Positions 50,610-62,402 of a DNA stretch of 64,000 nucleotides are shown here, piece after piece. The translations under genes were made by a program, and so were the position numbers. The notes beneath the pieces were generated by a model. The model was not told the DNA's origin. It ran no database searches and worked only from the letters and a program-made list of their open reading frames with translations. Source of the stretch: Nocardia yamanashiensis NBRC 100130. GTDB lineage: Bacteria > Actinomycetota > Actinomycetes > Mycobacteriales > Mycobacteriaceae. The DNA is taken from the NCBI RefSeq assembly GCF_001613325.1, contig NZ_BDCD01000004.1, positions 124,001 through 188,000 on the forward strand, written 5' to 3'. How positions within the stretch are numbered: the stretch's first letter is position 1; each line of letters starts with the position of its first letter.

Positions 50610-52247
50610 TCAGCGGGTGAGCGTCGCCGCCTGCTCGGCCAGATCCAGCAGCGGCTGCGGGAAGATGCCGAGCACCAGGGTCGCCGCGGCGGTGAGCGCG
50701 ATGACCGTGGTGGTGAGCGTCGGGAAGACGACCGCCGGCCCGGGTTCGGGTGCGTCGGTGAAGAACATCAGCACGATCACGCGCACGTAGAAGAATGCCG
50801 CGATCGCGCTGGTGACCACGCCGACGATGACCAGGGGGGTGGCCCCGCCGGACGAAGCCGCTTGGAACACCGCGAATTTGGCGATGAACCCGCTGGTGAG
50901 CGGAATGCCCGCGAACGAGAGCAGGAACAGCGACAGGATGATGGCGAGCCAGGGGGAGCGACGGCCCATCCCGGCCCAGGCGGTGAGCGAGGTGGCCTCG
51001 TCCCCGTTCTCGTCGCGGACCAGGCTGACGATGGCGAATGCCCCGAGCGTGCCGAGACCGTAGACGGCGAGATAGAACAGCACCGAGGAGATGCCCGCCG
51101 TATTGGCCGCGACCAGTGCGGTGAGAATGAATCCCGCGTGCGCCACCGCCGAATACGCGAGCATGCGCTTCATATCGGTCTGGGTGACGGCCAGGATCGC
51201 ACCGACCACCATGGTGGCGATGGCGACGGCCGCCAGGATCGGCCGCCAATCGTCCCGCAGATCCGGCACCGCGACGTAGAGCACGCGCAACATGGCGCCG
51301 ACAGCCGCGATCTTGGTGGCTGCGGCCATGAACGCGGTCACGGCGGTCGGCGCACCCTGGTAGACGTCCGGCACCCAGGACTGGAACGGCACCGCACCGA
51401 TCTTGAACAGCAGCCCGACCGCCAGCAGGGCGATGCCCAATACCGCCAGCGTGTGCGAGTTTCCGCTGTCCCGGGTCACCGCGTCCGCGATCCCCGACAG
51501 GCGCACCGTGCCCGCGTACCCGTACAGCAACGCCATCCCGTAGAGGAAGAACGCCGACGAGAACGCCCCCAGCAGGAAGTACTTGAGCGCCGCTTCCTGC
51601 GAAAGCAGCCGGCGCCGCCGCGCCAGCCCGCACAGCAGATACAGCGGCAGCGACAGCACTTCCAGCGCCACGAACATGGTCAGCAGATCATTGGAGGCCG
51701 GAAAGAGCATGAGCCCGCCGACCGCGAACAGCGTGAGCGGGAAGACCTCGGTGGTGGCGATTCCGGCTCGGGTGGCGGCGATTTCGTCCGAGCTGCCCGG
51801 CGTGGCGGCCGCCTGCGGGGTGAACGCGTCCACCCCGCGCGACGCCGTCAGACTCCAGGTGCCGGGGCCCTCGCGCCGGATCGGCATCCGATCGGCGCGC
51901 CGTTCGGCCATGAACAGCAGCCCCAGCATGGCCACCACCAGAATGGTGCCCTGCAGGAACAGCGTCACCCCGTCGATGGCCACCGCGCCCACGACCGCCG
52001 TCTCCGACGTACCGCGCAATCCGATGACAGCGCCCAGCGCCACACCCAGACCGCCGAGTCCGAGCGCCAGCTGGATGTAATACCGAGACACCCTGGGCGC
52101 GAACGCTTCCACCAGTACCCCGGCCACCGCCACGCCGAACACGATCAGCATCGGCGACAGATCCCGGTATTCGATGGACGGCGCCGGCACCACCGCCGCG
52201 AGCGGGGTATCCGCTCCGGCGGCGAACAACAGTGAGCCCGCACTCAT
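50610..52247 (-). CDS. nuoN: NADH-quinone oxidoreductase subunit N
   Basis: A 545-residue antiporter-like membrane subunit of complex I with about 14 transmembrane helices. Conserved functional parts are visible: MFVALEVLSLPLYLLCGL (proton-channel glutamate), ALKYFLLGAFSSAFFLYG, LLFKIGAVPFQSWVPDVYQGAPTAVTAFMAAATKIAA and MKRMLAYSAVAHAGF. An unusually long loop of about 60 residues (residues about 120-180, Arg/Gly/Ala-rich) precedes the IATTEVFPLTLFAVGG helix. ATG 52247 overlaps the nuoM stop (ATGA). Last gene of the operon. Confidence 0.97.
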   Translation of the reverse strand: MSAGSLLFAAGADTPLAAVVPAPSIEYRDLSPMLIVFGVAVAGVLVEAFAPRVSRYYIQLALGLGGLGVALGAVIGLRGTSETAVVGAVAIDGVTLFLQGTILVVAMLGLLFMAERRADRMPIRREGPGTWSLTASRGVDAFTPQAAATPGSSDEIAATRAGIATTEVFPLTLFAVGGLMLFPASNDLLTMFVALEVLSLPLYLLCGLARRRRLLSQEAALKYFLLGAFSSAFFLYGMALLYGYAGTVRLSGIADAVTRDSGNSHTLAVLGIALLAVGLLFKIGAVPFQSWVPDVYQGAPTAVTAFMAAATKIAAVGAMLRVLYVAVPDLRDDWRPILAAVAIATMVVGAILAVTQTDMKRMLAYSAVAHAGFILTALVAANTAGISSVLFYLAVYGLGTLGAFAIVSLVRDENGDEATSLTAWAGMGRRSPWLAIILSLFLLSFAGIPLTSGFIAKFAVFQAASSGGATPLVIVGVVTSAIAAFFYVRVIVLMFFTDAPEPGPAVVFPTLTTTVIALTAAATLVLGIFPQPLLDLAEQAATLTR

Positions 52248-53860
52248 TTGTGTGCACCTCCGGTCTGGGTCTGCGCGGCTTCGGGCTGCACCGCCGGTTT
52301 CGGATCGTGTTGCCCGATGGTGGTGAGCGTGTTCGCCACGGCCGGATCGATGCGGTCCAGCACGGGCTTCGGGTAGAAGCCGAGCACCAGCAGCGCGATC
52401 AGCAGCGGCGCCACCACGACCATTTCGCGCGGCAGCAGATCGTAGAGCCGCTCGTTGCCCTTCTTCACCGGGCCGGTCATCATGCGCTGGTACATCCACA
52501 GGATGTAGAGCGCGGCCAGCACCAGCGCCGTGGACGCCAGGATCGCCGCCACCGGGTAGCGGGTGAAAGTGCCGATGAGGACCAGGAATTCGCTGATGAA
52601 CGGCGCGAGTCCCGGCAGCGACAGGGTGGCCAGACCGGCGATGAAGAAGGTGCCCGCCAGGATCGGCGCGACCTTCTGAACGCCGCCGTATTCGGCGATG
52701 AGCCGGGTGCCGCGCCGCGAGACCAGGAATCCGGCGATCAGGAACAGTGCCGCCGTGGAGATCCCGTGATTGACCATGTACAGCGTCGCCCCGGACCCGC
52801 CCTGGGTGGTGAGCGCGAAGATGCCCAGGATGATGAACCCGAAGTGCGAGATCGAGGTGTAGGCGATCAAGCGCATGACATCGGTCTGCCCGATGGCCAG
52901 CAGCGCCCCGTAGATGATCCCGATGACCGCCAGCACGCTGATGAACGGCGCGTAAGTCGAAGTGGCGGTGGGGAACAGCAGCAGGCAGTAGCGCAGCATG
53001 CCGAAGGTCCCGACCTTGTCGACGACGGCCATCATGAGCACCGCGCTGGCCGGCGTCGCGGCCACGGCGGCATCCGGCAGCCAGGTGTGCAGCGGCCACA
53101 GCGGCGCCTTCACCGCGAACGCGAACATGAAGCCGAGGAACAGCGCGTTCAGCACCGCGGGCCCGGCGCCGAGCTGTCCGGAATTGGCGGCTTCCATGAC
53201 CACCCGGAAATCGAAGGTGCCCTTACCGTCCGCGCCCAGCTGCTCGCGCGCGGTCAGCACGTACAGCCCGATGACGGCGGCCAGCATGATGAGCCCGCCG
53301 AACAGGTTGTACAGCAGGAACTTCACGGCCGCCCGGGAGCGCTGCGCGCGCACCGCCAGATCGCTGGTGCGCGGGCCGAAGCCGCCGATGAGGAAGTACA
53401 TCGGGATGAGCATGACCTCGAAGAACACGTAGAACAGCAGAATGTCCAAGGCGGTGAAGGAGATCAGCACCATGGACTCGACCACCAGCGTGAGCGCCAT
53501 GTAGTAGTGCGTGACGCGGGGTCCGGTACCCACCGCGCGCTCGTCCTGCCAGCCGGCGAGGATGAGCAGCGGCACCAGGCCGGCCGTCAGGAGCACGAGC
53601 ACCAGGGCGATGCCGTCCAACCCGAGCGTGTAACCCGCCCCGAACGCCGGAATCCATTGGTGCGATTCGACGAACTGGTAGTGCTCACCGCCGGGCTCGA
53701 AATCGATCGCCAGCCAGATCCCCACACCCAGCGTGCCCAGCGACACGATCAAGGCGAAGGCCCGGGCCGCGGTCTTCCACGCGGCGGGGAAGAACAGCAC
53801 CAGCAGCGCCCCCACCATGGGCACCGCCCACAGCGTTGTCAGCCAAGGAAAGTCGTTCAA
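52244..53860 (-). CDS. nuoM: NADH-quinone oxidoreductase subunit M
   Basis: A 538-residue antiporter-like membrane subunit of complex I. Diagnostic segments: [20 protein letters not shown] (channel glutamate), [58 protein letters not shown] and [18 protein letters not shown]. It begins with a TTG at 53860 that overlaps the nuoL stop (TTGA), with GAGG five bases upstream, so translation is coupled. Confidence 0.97.
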   Translation of the reverse strand: MNDFPWLTTLWAVPMVGALLVLFFPAAWKTAARAFALIVSLGTLGVGIWLAIDFEPGGEHYQFVESHQWIPAFGAGYTLGLDGIALVLVLLTAGLVPLLILAGWQDERAVGTGPRVTHYYMALTLVVESMVLISFTALDILLFYVFFEVMLIPMYFLIGGFGPRTSDLAVRAQRSRAAVKFLLYNLFGGLIMLAAVIGLYVLTAREQLGADGKGTFDFRVVMEAANSGQLGAGPAVLNALFLGFMFAFAVKAPLWPLHTWLPDAAVAATPASAVLMMAVVDKVGTFGMLRYCLLLFPTATSTYAPFISVLAVIGIIYGALLAIGQTDVMRLIAYTSISHFGFIILGIFALTTQGGSGATLYMVNHGISTAALFLIAGFLVSRRGTRLIAEYGGVQKVAPILAGTFFIAGLATLSLPGLAPFISEFLVLIGTFTRYPVAAILASTALVLAALYILWMYQRMMTGPVKKGNERLYDLLPREMVVVAPLLIALLVLGFYPKPVLDRIDPAVANTLTTIGQHDPKPAVQPEAAQTQTGGAHK

Positions 53861-55746
53861 AACAACCTCACCGCCAGCAGGGCGGCAGCCACCAGGGCCG
53901 CGCCGGTGAACATGGACAGGGCGTAGGAGCGCACGAATCCGGTTTGCACACGCCGGATCCGGGCAGACAGTCCGCCGATGACCGCGGCCGTCGTATTGAC
54001 CAGGCCGTCGATGCCCCGGTTGTCGACGAAGACCAGCGAGCGGGTCAGGTGCTGACCGGTGCGCATGAACGCCGCCTCGTTGACCGCGTCGCCGTAGAGA
54101 TCGCGGCGGGCGGCCTCGATGAGACCCGATGCGGCCGGGGCGGTTTCGGGAATCTCCTGTCCGGCGTACTGGTCGTAGGCGACCCACACGCCCGCGGCGA
54201 CCACCGCGAGGGCGAAGAAGGTGATGGCCCAGACCGGTATGACCGGTTCGCCGTGATGGCTGCCGACGACCGGCTCCAGCCAGTTCGCCAGCGAGGAACC
54301 CCACGCGAACACCGCGCCGGAGGCGACCGAACCGATGGCCAGCAGGATCATCGGACCGGTCATGGACACCGGGGCCTCGTGCGGATGCGCGCCTTCCTTC
54401 CACCGCTTCTCACCGAAGAAGGTGAGCAGCATGACCCGGGTCATGTAGAAGGCGGTGATGCCCGCGCCGACCAGCGCCGCGATACCGGTGACGATGCCGC
54501 CCCAGCCGCCGTGCGCGAACGCCGCCTCGATGATCCGGTCCTTGGACCAGAACCCGGCGAACGGCGGAACGCCCAGGATGGCAAGGTATCCGAGCCCGAA
54601 GGTGACGTAGGTGATGGGCAGCAGTTTGCGCAGCCCGCCGTAGCGCCGCATATCGGTCTCGTCGTCCATGGCGTGCATGACCGAGCCCGCGCCGAGGAAC
54701 AGTCCGGCCTTGAAGAAGCCGTGCGTGAGCAGGTGCATGATGGCCGCCGCGTACCCGACCGGGCCGAGACCCGCAGCGAGGACCATGTAGCCGATCTGGC
54801 TCATGGTGGATGCCGCGAGGGCCTTCTTGATGTCGTCCTTGGCGCAGCCGATCACCGCACCGAAGATCAAAGTCACCGCGCCGACGGCCATCACGCCCGC
54901 CTGCGCGCCCGGCGCCAGATCGAAGATCGGGTTGGACCGGGCGATCAGGTACACGCCCGCGGTGACCATGGTGGCCGCGTGGATGAGCGCCGACACCGGG
55001 GTCGGACCCTCCATCGCGTCCCCGAGCCAGGACTGCAGCGGCACCTGCGCGGACTTGCCGCACGCGCCGAGCAGCAACAGCAGCCCGATCGCCGTGAGCG
55101 TGCCTTCGCTCGCCTGGCCCGCGGCCCCGAACACCGTCTGGAAGTCGATGGTCCCGAAGGTCGCGAACATGACCATCAGCGCGATGGCCAGGCCCATGTC
55201 ACCGACGCGGTTGACGATGAACGCCTTCTTGGCCGCCGTTGCCGCGGAAGGCTTCTCGTACCAGAACCCGATCAGCAGGTAGGACGCCAGGCCGACGCCT
55301 TCCCAGCCCAGGTACAGCACCAGGTAGTTGTCGGCGAGGACCAGCACCAGCATGGCCGCGAGGAACAGGTTGAGGTAGGCGAAGAATCGCCGCCGCCCCG
55401 GATCGTGCGACATGTAGCCGATCGAATAGATGTGGATCAGCGATCCCACACCGGTGATCAGGAGCGCGAAGCACATCGACAGCTGGTCGAGTTGCAGCGC
55501 GAAGTCCACCTTCAACCCGGTGACCGGCACCCATTCGAACATCGAATAGTGCACGGCCCGTTTCGCGTCGGAACGCCCCAGCATTTCGGTGAACGCCCAC
55601 ACCGCGACCCCGAAGGAGCCCAGCGCCAGCGCGGTCCCGACCCAATGTCCCCACTTGTCGGTGTATTTGCCGACCAGCAACAGGAATACGGCTCCGCTCA
55701 GCGGCAGAGCGGGCAGCAGCCACAGCATCATCTGTGCGGTATCCAT
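53857..55746 (-). CDS. nuoL: NADH-quinone oxidoreductase subunit L
   Basis: A 629-residue membrane subunit, the most distal proton pump of complex I. Segments [78 protein letters not shown] and [31 protein letters not shown] are canonical, and the C-terminal lateral helix region follows. ATG 55746 starts one base after the nuoK stop. Confidence 0.98.
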   Translation of the reverse strand: MDTAQMMLWLLPALPLSGAVFLLLVGKYTDKWGHWVGTALALGSFGVAVWAFTEMLGRSDAKRAVHYSMFEWVPVTGLKVDFALQLDQLSMCFALLITGVGSLIHIYSIGYMSHDPGRRRFFAYLNLFLAAMLVLVLADNYLVLYLGWEGVGLASYLLIGFWYEKPSAATAAKKAFIVNRVGDMGLAIALMVMFATFGTIDFQTVFGAAGQASEGTLTAIGLLLLLGACGKSAQVPLQSWLGDAMEGPTPVSALIHAATMVTAGVYLIARSNPIFDLAPGAQAGVMAVGAVTLIFGAVIGCAKDDIKKALAASTMSQIGYMVLAAGLGPVGYAAAIMHLLTHGFFKAGLFLGAGSVMHAMDDETDMRRYGGLRKLLPITYVTFGLGYLAILGVPPFAGFWSKDRIIEAAFAHGGWGGIVTGIAALVGAGITAFYMTRVMLLTFFGEKRWKEGAHPHEAPVSMTGPMILLAIGSVASGAVFAWGSSLANWLEPVVGSHHGEPVIPVWAITFFALAVVAAGVWVAYDQYAGQEIPETAPAASGLIEAARRDLYGDAVNEAAFMRTGQHLTRSLVFVDNRGIDGLVNTTAAVIGGLSARIRRVQTGFVRSYALSMFTGAALVAAALLAVRLF

Positions 55747-55747
55747 G

Positions 55748-56047
55748 TCAGTACCGCAGCAGGTTCGCGTCGTCGACCGAGGTCGAGCGGCGGGCCCGGA
55801 AGATGGTCATGATGATGGCCAGGCCGACCACGACCTCGGCCGCCGCGACCACCATGGTGAAGAACGCGAACACCTGCCCGTCCAGATTGGCGTGCAGCCG
55901 GGCGAAGGTGACGAAGGCGAGGTTCACCGCATTGAGCATGAGCTCGATGCACATGAACACGACGATGGCATTGCGCCGCACCAGTACTCCGGCCGCGCCG
56001 ATGGTGAAGAGCAGAGCCGAAAGATACAGGTAGTAATCGGGATTCAC
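55748..56047 (-). CDS. nuoK: NADH-quinone oxidoreductase subunit K
   Basis: A 99-residue membrane subunit with three helices. The two channel glutamates are in [16 protein letters not shown] and [19 protein letters not shown] 56047 overlaps the nuoJ stop (GTGA). Length and sequence are normal. Confidence 0.97.
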   Translation of the reverse strand: MNPDYYLYLSALLFTIGAAGVLVRRNAIVVFMCIELMLNAVNLAFVTFARLHANLDGQVFAFFTMVVAAAEVVVGLAIIMTIFRARRSTSVDDANLLRY

Positions 56048-56856
56048 CGCAAGCCTTCCTCGTGGGAGCCGTTGCCGTTGTCGCTCACATTGCGCGCCGC
56101 CGCTTCGGTGTGCGCGCGTTCGCGCCGATGCCGCAGAATCGTGCTGACCGACAGCTCCTCGAAGGAACCGTCCGGCAGCCGGGCCGGCGCGTCGACGGCA
56201 TTGTGGCGGGCGTACACGCCGGGCGTCGGCAGCGGCGTGACCCGCTTGCCTTCGCGGAAGCGCTGTTTGGACAGTTCCCGCTGATCCTGGCGCGGCCCGA
56301 AGCGCTCGCGGTGCGCGAGCACCATGGCTCCGATGGTCGCCGTGATGAGCAGCGCGCCGGTCAGTTCGAACGCCCACACGTAGCGCACGAAGATGAGCTC
56401 GGCCAGCGCGCCCACGGTGTCGTTGCCGCCCAGTCCGGGACCGGTGAGCGCCACGCTCTTGTCGGCCATGCCGCGCGCGACGGCGGCGATGACCAGCAGC
56501 CCGAACCCGATGCCGACCACCAGCACCGCGATCCGTTGTCCGCGAATGGTTTCCTTCAGCGATTCCGCCGAATCGACGCCGACCAGCATGAGCACGAACA
56601 GGAACAGCATCATGACCGCGCCCGTGTAGACGACGATCTGCACCACGCCCAGGAACAGCGCGTCCTGGGCGATGTAGAACACCGAGAGCGTGATCATGGT
56701 GGCGGCCAGGCAGAGTGCGGAGTGCACGGCCTTGCGCGCGCACACCATGCCCAGCGCGCCCGCCACCGCGACGAGCGCGAGGGTCCAGAACAGCACGGCC
56801 TCACCGGTGGAGGTGCGGGTGATCAGTTCCGGTTCGGCAGCCAGCAGGGAGATCAT
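56044..56856 (-). CDS. nuoJ: NADH-quinone oxidoreductase subunit J
   Basis: A 270-residue membrane subunit with five helices ([27 protein letters not shown] holds the pi-bulge helix) and a hydrophilic C-terminal tail of about 85 residues ([18 protein letters not shown] onward), which is typical of actinobacterial NuoJ. ATG 56856 overlaps the stop of the nuoHI gene (ATGA). Confidence 0.96.
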   Translation of the reverse strand: MISLLAAEPELITRTSTGEAVLFWTLALVAVAGALGMVCARKAVHSALCLAATMITLSVFYIAQDALFLGVVQIVVYTGAVMMLFLFVLMLVGVDSAESLKETIRGQRIAVLVVGIGFGLLVIAAVARGMADKSVALTGPGLGGNDTVGALAELIFVRYVWAFELTGALLITATIGAMVLAHRERFGPRQDQRELSKQRFREGKRVTPLPTPGVYARHNAVDAPARLPDGSFEELSVSTILRHRRERAHTEAAARNVSDNGNGSHEEGLR

Positions 56857-58628
56857 TTCGCCGCCCCTTCCGCCTCGGCCAATTCGCTGGGCGCACCGGG
56901 CACTTCACCCCGGTAGTAGGAGCCCTCGTCCGCACCCGGGTACATGGCGTGCGGCGGGGCCAGCATGCCGTTGCGCAGCGGTGCGAGCAGATCGTCCTTC
57001 TCGAAGATGAGGTCGGCGCGATTGTCGTCGGCCAGCTCGTATTCGTTGGTCATGGTCAGCGCCCGGGTCGGGCACGCCTCGATGCACAGGCCACAGCCGA
57101 TGCAGCGCAGATAGTTGATCTGGTAGACGCGGCCGTACCGCTCACCGGGCGAGAAGCGTTCGTCCTCGGTGTTGTCCGCGCCCTCGACGTAGATGGCGTC
57201 CGCCGGGCAGGCCCAGGCGCACAGTTCGCAGCCGATGCACTTCTCCAGGCCGTCGGGATGCCGGTTGAGCTGGTGCCGGCCGTGATAGCGCGGCGCGGTC
57301 GGCGTCTTGACCTCGGGGTACATCTCGGTGTTCGGCTTCTTGAACATGGTGCCGCCGGTGACCAGGAAGCCGCCGAGCGGTTCCAGCAGGCCGGGTTTCG
57401 GCTTTTCCGCGGGCGGTTCCTTCGGCATGGGCGGCACCGGGAACGCCGAGTAGGCGCTGGTGGCCTCCTCGTCCGGGGCCGCCTTGGTGCGATCGTCGCC
57501 CGCGTGCCCGGCCTTGAGGACGAGCCCGATCAGCAAGCCCGCCACCAGGATGCCGCCGATGATCATGCCCGGCGTCTGGACCTCGATGCCCTCGTTCTGC
57601 AGCGCCCGCAGGGTGGCCACGAACATCACCCAGGCCAGCGAGACCGGGATGAGCAGCTTCCAGCCCAGGTTCATGAACTGGTCGTAGCGCAGGCGGGGGA
57701 GCGTGCCGCGCAGCCAGATGAACACGAACAGGAACGTCCACACCTTGGCGGTGAACCACAGCATGGGCCACCAGCCGGAGTTAGCGCCCGCCCACAGGCT
57801 GATCGGGAACGGCGCGTGCCAGCCGCCGAAGAACAGCGTGGTGGCCAGCGCGGAAACCGTTGCCATATTGATGTATTCGGCCATCATGAACATGGCGAAC
57901 TTGAGCGAGGAGTACTCGGTGTGGAAGCCGCCGACCAGCTCGCCCTCGGCCTCGGGGAGGTCGAAGGGCGCGCGGTTGGTCTCGCCGACCATGGACACCG
58001 CGTAGATCAGGAACGACGGCAGCAGCAGGAAGACGTACCAGGTGCCGTACTGCGCCTCCACGATGCCGGAGGTGGCCATGGTGCCCGAGAGCAGGAACAC
58101 CGCCGCGAAGCACAGCGCCATGGCGATCTCGTAGGAGATGACCTGCGCGGTGGAGCGCAGCCCGCCCAGCAGCGGGTAGGTGGACCCGGAAGCCCAGCCC
58201 GCCAGCACGATTCCGTACACGCCCACCGAGGCCATGGCCAGGATGTAGAGCACGCCGACCGGCATATCGGTCAGCTGCAACGGGGTGCGATGCCCGAACA
58301 TGCTCACCTCGGGCCCGAACGGGATGACGGCGAACGCCATCACGGCCGGGACGAGCGAGATGATCGGGGCCAGAATGAAGATCGGCTTGTCCACGATGGC
58401 CGGGATGATGTCCTCTTTGAGGAGCATCTTCACGCCGTCCGCGATGGACTGCAGGCTGCCGCGCGGGCCGACCCGGTTGGGGCCGACGCGCATCTGCATG
58501 AACGCCACGATCTTTCGTTCCGCGTACACCGCCAGCATCGGGGTGAGCAGCAGGAACACGAAGATCCCGATGGACTTCACCAGCACCAGCCACCACGGGT
58601 CGTGGCCGAACATACTCAAGTCACTCAC
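56853..58628 (-). CDS. nuoH-nuoI: Fused NADH-quinone oxidoreductase subunits H and I
   Basis: One uninterrupted 591-residue frame. Residues 1 to about 380 are NuoH, the quinone-site membrane subunit ([46 protein letters not shown]). Residues about 380-410 are a Pro/Lys/Glu linker. From about 413 the chain is NuoI, the 8Fe ferredoxin-like subunit, with both clusters intact ([12 protein letters not shown] and [12 protein letters not shown]). In other actinobacteria these are separate genes. An internal ATG (codon 401, complement 57426-57428) begins what would be a normal NuoI, but has no Shine-Dalgarno and no stop before it. GTG 58628 overlaps nuoG by eight bases, with GGGAGG upstream. Confidence 0.9.
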   Translation of the reverse strand: MSDLSMFGHDPWWLVLVKSIGIFVFLLLTPMLAVYAERKIVAFMQMRVGPNRVGPRGSLQSIADGVKMLLKEDIIPAIVDKPIFILAPIISLVPAVMAFAVIPFGPEVSMFGHRTPLQLTDMPVGVLYILAMASVGVYGIVLAGWASGSTYPLLGGLRSTAQVISYEIAMALCFAAVFLLSGTMATSGIVEAQYGTWYVFLLLPSFLIYAVSMVGETNRAPFDLPEAEGELVGGFHTEYSSLKFAMFMMAEYINMATVSALATTLFFGGWHAPFPISLWAGANSGWWPMLWFTAKVWTFLFVFIWLRGTLPRLRYDQFMNLGWKLLIPVSLAWVMFVATLRALQNEGIEVQTPGMIIGGILVAGLLIGLVLKAGHAGDDRTKAAPDEEATSAYSAFPVPPMPKEPPAEKPKPGLLEPLGGFLVTGGTMFKKPNTEMYPEVKTPTAPRYHGRHQLNRHPDGLEKCIGCELCAWACPADAIYVEGADNTEDERFSPGERYGRVYQINYLRCIGCGLCIEACPTRALTMTNEYELADDNRADLIFEKDDLLAPLRNGMLAPPHAMYPGADEGSYYRGEVPGAPSELAEAEGAAK

Positions 58629-61089
58629 GGTGATCCTCCCGTCGGATACGCACGATGTGGCCGGGTGTGGTGCCGAGCTGCACCAGCACGTCCGAGCCGG
58701 CGGAATTCATGGGCAGCCACACCACGCGGTTCGGCATCTCGGTGATGACCAGCGGCAGCGTGATGTGCCCGTGGTCGTTGCCGACCGTCACGGGATCGCC
58801 CGTGGCGGCGCCGATCTCGGCGGCGGTGTGCGCGGACAGCCGCACCACCGGGGTGCGGGCGGTGCCGGCGAGGTTGGGTTCGCCGTCCTGCAACCGGCCG
58901 CGGTCGATGAGCATGCGCCAGCCCGCGAGCACCGCGCTGCCGGGATGCGGTTGGGCCAGCGGCTGCGGGCGGATGCCCGGCGTCGCGGCGGCGGGGCCGT
59001 CCCATACGCCCAGGTCGGCGAGTTCGGCGCGGGCGTGGGCGGCGTCGGGCAGGCCCAGGCGCACCCCCATTTCCTGGGCGATGGCATCGAGCACCCGGTA
59101 TTCGGCGAGCGGTGCGGCTTCCCGGCGGACCGTGGAATCGCGCAGCGCGGCGTCGAATTGGCGGTGGCGGCCTTCCCAGGTCAGGAAGGTGCCGGTCTTC
59201 TCCATGGCCGAGGCGACGGGGAAGACCACGTCGGCGCGGTCGCTGATATCGCTGCGCCGCAGTTCCAGGGACACCACGAAACTGGCCGCGTCGATGGCCC
59301 GCAGCGCCGCGTGCGGGTCGGGCATATCGCCGACCTCCACGCCGCCGATGACCAGTGCGCCCAGGGTCGGCGCGGCGGCCAGGATGGCGGAGGTGTCCTT
59401 GCCGATGGCCGCGGGCAGTTCGCCGCAGCCCCAGGCTTCCCGGAGTTGGTGCCGTGCAACGGGATCCGCGACCGGGCGACCGCCCGGCAGCAGCACCGGC
59501 AGCGCACCGGCTTCCAGCGCACCGCGTTCACCGGCCCGCCGCGGAATCCAGGCCAGTTGCGCGCCGGTCTCGTCCGCCAGGCGCGCGGCGGCCGAGAGCC
59601 CGCCCGGAATCCCGCCCAGGCGTTCACCGGCGATGATCAGCGCGCCGGGTTCCCGCAGCAGAGCGCCGATTTCGTGCAGGCGACCGTACTCGGCCGCGAT
59701 GCCCTCGGTCGATCCGGTGCGAATGGCATCCAGCAGATGCGGTTCCACCCCGGGCGCGGTAGCGATCAAGGTCCCGGACATGCGCTGCAAACCGCGAGTC
59801 ACGTACGGAGCCATGGAGAAAATGGCCGCACCGTTCTTCCGCGCCGACTTGCGCAGCCGCAGATAGACGATCGGCGATTCTTCTTCGGCCTCGAATCCGA
59901 CCAGCAGCACCATCGGCGCGCGTTCCAGTGCCGCGTAGTCGACGGTGATGCCCTGGCCCGCGATCCGCGCCGCCAGGAAGTCGGCCTCCTCGGCGGAATG
60001 CGCGCGCGAGCGGAAGTCGATGTCGTTGGTGTCCAAGGCGACTCGCGCGAACTTCGAGTACGCGTAGGCGTCCTCCAAGGTCACCCGGCCGCCCACCAGC
60101 ACGCCGGCATTGCCGTGCGCCGAGGCCAGTCCGCGTGCGGCGGCGGTCAGCGCCTCCGACCACGACGCCGGTTGCAGCGAACCGTCCCAGCTGCGCACCA
60201 GCGGCGTGGTGAGCCGGTCGCGTTCGGTGGCGTACTGGAACGCGAATCGTCCCTTGTCGCAGTTCCATTCCTCGTTGACCTGCGGATCGTCACCGGCCAG
60301 CCGCCGCATGACCTTGCCGCGCCGATGGTCGGTGCGCTGCGCGCAGCCCGAGGCGCAGTGCTCGCACACGGCCGGGCTGGACACCAGGTCGAACGGCCGC
60401 GCCCGGAACCGGTAGGTGCTGCCGGTGAGCGCGCCCACCGGGCAGATCTGCACGGTATTGCCGGAGAAGTAGGAGTCCAGGGGCTCCCCGGCGGCGATGC
60501 CGACCTGTTGCAGCGCACCGCGATCCATCAATTCGATGAACGGGTCACCTGCGACCTGCTGCGAGAACCGGGTGCAGCGCGCGCACAGCACGCAGCGTTC
60601 CCGATCCAGCAGAATCGCCGAGGACAGCGGAATCGGCTTGGGGTAGGTGCGCTTCTCGCCGTCGAAGCGGGATTCGGCGCGGCCGCTGGACATGGCCTGG
60701 TTCTGCAACGGGCATTCGCCGCCCTTGTCGCACACCGGGCAATCCAAGGGGTGGTTGATGAGCAGCAGCTCCATCACGCCCTCTTGGGCCTTCTCGGCGG
60801 CGGGCGAGGTGAGCTGGGTGTGCACCACCATGCCGTCGGCGACGGTCATGGTGCAGGAGGCCACCGGCTTGCGCTGGCCCTCCACCTCGACCAGGCACTG
60901 CCGGCAGGCGCCCACCGGGTCCAGCAGCGGATGGTCGCAGAAGCGCGGGATCTGGATGCCGATGAGTTCGGCGGCCCGGATGAGCAGGGTGCCGGGCGGG
61001 ACGGAGACCACGGTCCCGTCGATGGTGACGCTCACCAGCTCGGCGGGCGCGAGGTCCCCGCCGGTGCCGGCGCTGACTGTGCTGGTCAT
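58621..61089 (-). CDS. nuoG: NADH-quinone oxidoreductase subunit G
   Basis: An 822-residue peripheral-arm subunit carrying iron-sulfur clusters. The N-terminus has the 2Fe-2S ligands ([22 protein letters not shown]), the HxxxCxxCxxxxxC site ([19 protein letters not shown]), the 4Fe-4S site ([15 protein letters not shown]) and the fourth cluster region ([17 protein letters not shown]). The rest is a degenerate molybdopterin-oxidoreductase fold. ATG 61089 overlaps the nuoF stop (ATGA). Confidence 0.97.
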   Translation of the reverse strand: MTSTVSAGTGGDLAPAELVSVTIDGTVVSVPPGTLLIRAAELIGIQIPRFCDHPLLDPVGACRQCLVEVEGQRKPVASCTMTVADGMVVHTQLTSPAAEKAQEGVMELLLINHPLDCPVCDKGGECPLQNQAMSSGRAESRFDGEKRTYPKPIPLSSAILLDRERCVLCARCTRFSQQVAGDPFIELMDRGALQQVGIAAGEPLDSYFSGNTVQICPVGALTGSTYRFRARPFDLVSSPAVCEHCASGCAQRTDHRRGKVMRRLAGDDPQVNEEWNCDKGRFAFQYATERDRLTTPLVRSWDGSLQPASWSEALTAAARGLASAHGNAGVLVGGRVTLEDAYAYSKFARVALDTNDIDFRSRAHSAEEADFLAARIAGQGITVDYAALERAPMVLLVGFEAEEESPIVYLRLRKSARKNGAAIFSMAPYVTRGLQRMSGTLIATAPGVEPHLLDAIRTGSTEGIAAEYGRLHEIGALLREPGALIIAGERLGGIPGGLSAAARLADETGAQLAWIPRRAGERGALEAGALPVLLPGGRPVADPVARHQLREAWGCGELPAAIGKDTSAILAAAPTLGALVIGGVEVGDMPDPHAALRAIDAASFVVSLELRRSDISDRADVVFPVASAMEKTGTFLTWEGRHRQFDAALRDSTVRREAAPLAEYRVLDAIAQEMGVRLGLPDAAHARAELADLGVWDGPAAATPGIRPQPLAQPHPGSAVLAGWRMLIDRGRLQDGEPNLAGTARTPVVRLSAHTAAEIGAATGDPVTVGNDHGHITLPLVITEMPNRVVWLPMNSAGSDVLVQLGTTPGHIVRIRREDHRE

Positions 61090-62402
61090 CGCACTCCTTC
61101 GGCGGCCCACGCGGTCGACCGGGCCGGATCGAACGGGCAGTGGCCGAGGCGGATGTGCTCGGCGTACTCGTCGCGGAAGTACTTCAGGGAGGAGAAGATC
61201 GGGCTGGCCGCGCCGTCGCCGAGCGCGCAGAACGATTTGCCGTTGATGTTGTCGGCGATGTCCAGGAGCTTGTCCAGGTCGGTCTCGTGGCCGGTGCCGT
61301 TCTCCAGTCGTTGCAGCAACTGCACCAGCCAATAGGTGCCTTCGCGGCACGGCGTGCATTTACCGCAGGATTCGTGGGCGTAGAACTCGGTCCAGCGCAG
61401 CACGGCCCGCACCACGCAGGTGGTTTCGTCGAAGAGTTGCAGCGCCTTGGTGCCCAGCATGGATCCGGCCGCCGCCACGCCCTCGTAGTCCAGGGGGACG
61501 TCGAGATGCTCGGCGGTGAACAGCGGCGTGGAGGAACCGCCCGGCGTCCAGAACTTCAGGGTGTGCCCCTTGCGGATGCCGCCGGCATGAGACAGCAACT
61601 CGCGCAGCGTGATTCCGAGGGGCGCTTCGTACTGCCCGGGTCGCGTCACGTGACCGGAGAGCGAGTAGATGGTGGTGCCCGGCGACTTCTCGGTGCCGAA
61701 GCCCCGGAACCAGTCCACGCCATTGGCGATGATGGACGGTACGGAGGCAATCGATTCCACATTGTTCACCACGGTCGGGCAGGCGTAGAGCCCGGCGACG
61801 GCGGGGAACGGCGGACGCAGCCGGGGCTGGCCGCGGCGGCCTTCCAGGGAATCGAGCAGCGCGGTTTCCTCACCGCAGATATACGCGCCGGCTCCGGCGT
61901 GTACGACCACTTCCAGGTCGTAGCCGGAGCCGAGGATATTGCGGCCCAGATAGCCCGCGTCGTACGCCTCGCGGACCGCCGTCTGCAGCCGGCGCAGCAC
62001 CGAGACGACCTCACCGCGCAGGTAGATGAACGCGTGCGAGGCGCGGATCGCGTACGCCGCGATGATCACGCCTTCCACGAGGGTGTGCGGCGAGGCCAGC
62101 ATGAACGGAATGTCCTTGCAGGTCCCGGGTTCCGACTCGTCGGCATTGACCACCAGGTAGTGCGGTTTGGTGATGCCGTCCGGTCCGGGACCCTGCGGGA
62201 TGAAGCCCCACTTCATGCCGGTCGGGAAGCCCGCGCCGCCGCGGCCGCGCAGCCCGGAGTCCTTGACGGTCGCGATGACCTCGTCCGGTTGCATGCGCAG
62301 CGCCTTGGGCAGGGCGCGGTAGCCGTCCTGGCGGCGATAGTTCTCCAGCGTCCACGATTCCGGATCCGCCCAGTGGCGGGTGAGTACCGGCGTCAGGGTC
62401 AC
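61086..62402 (-). CDS. nuoF: NADH-quinone oxidoreductase subunit F
   Basis: A 438-residue NADH-binding flavoprotein subunit. The NADH/FMN motifs are [20 protein letters not shown] and [31 protein letters not shown], and the 4Fe-4S ligands are [12 protein letters not shown] with a later cysteine ([13 protein letters not shown]). It forms the electron entry point with NuoE. GTG 62402 overlaps the nuoE stop (GTGA). Confidence 0.98.
   Translation of the reverse strand: MTLTPVLTRHWADPESWTLENYRRQDGYRALPKALRMQPDEVIATVKDSGLRGRGGAGFPTGMKWGFIPQGPGPDGITKPHYLVVNADESEPGTCKDIPFMLASPHTLVEGVIIAAYAIRASHAFIYLRGEVVSVLRRLQTAVREAYDAGYLGRNILGSGYDLEVVVHAGAGAYICGEETALLDSLEGRRGQPRLRPPFPAVAGLYACPTVVNNVESIASVPSIIANGVDWFRGFGTEKSPGTTIYSLSGHVTRPGQYEAPLGITLRELLSHAGGIRKGHTLKFWTPGGSSTPLFTAEHLDVPLDYEGVAAAGSMLGTKALQLFDETTCVVRAVLRWTEFYAHESCGKCTPCREGTYWLVQLLQRLENGTGHETDLDKLLDIADNINGKSFCALGDGAASPIFSSLKYFRDEYAEHIRLGHCPFDPARSTAWAAEGVR

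Noticed and set aside
58285..61335. A 1,016-residue open frame on the plus strand opposite nuoG/nuoH
   Set aside because: It is antisense to highly conserved nuo genes and its sequence is Arg/Gly/His-rich without domains; it is an effect of high GC content.
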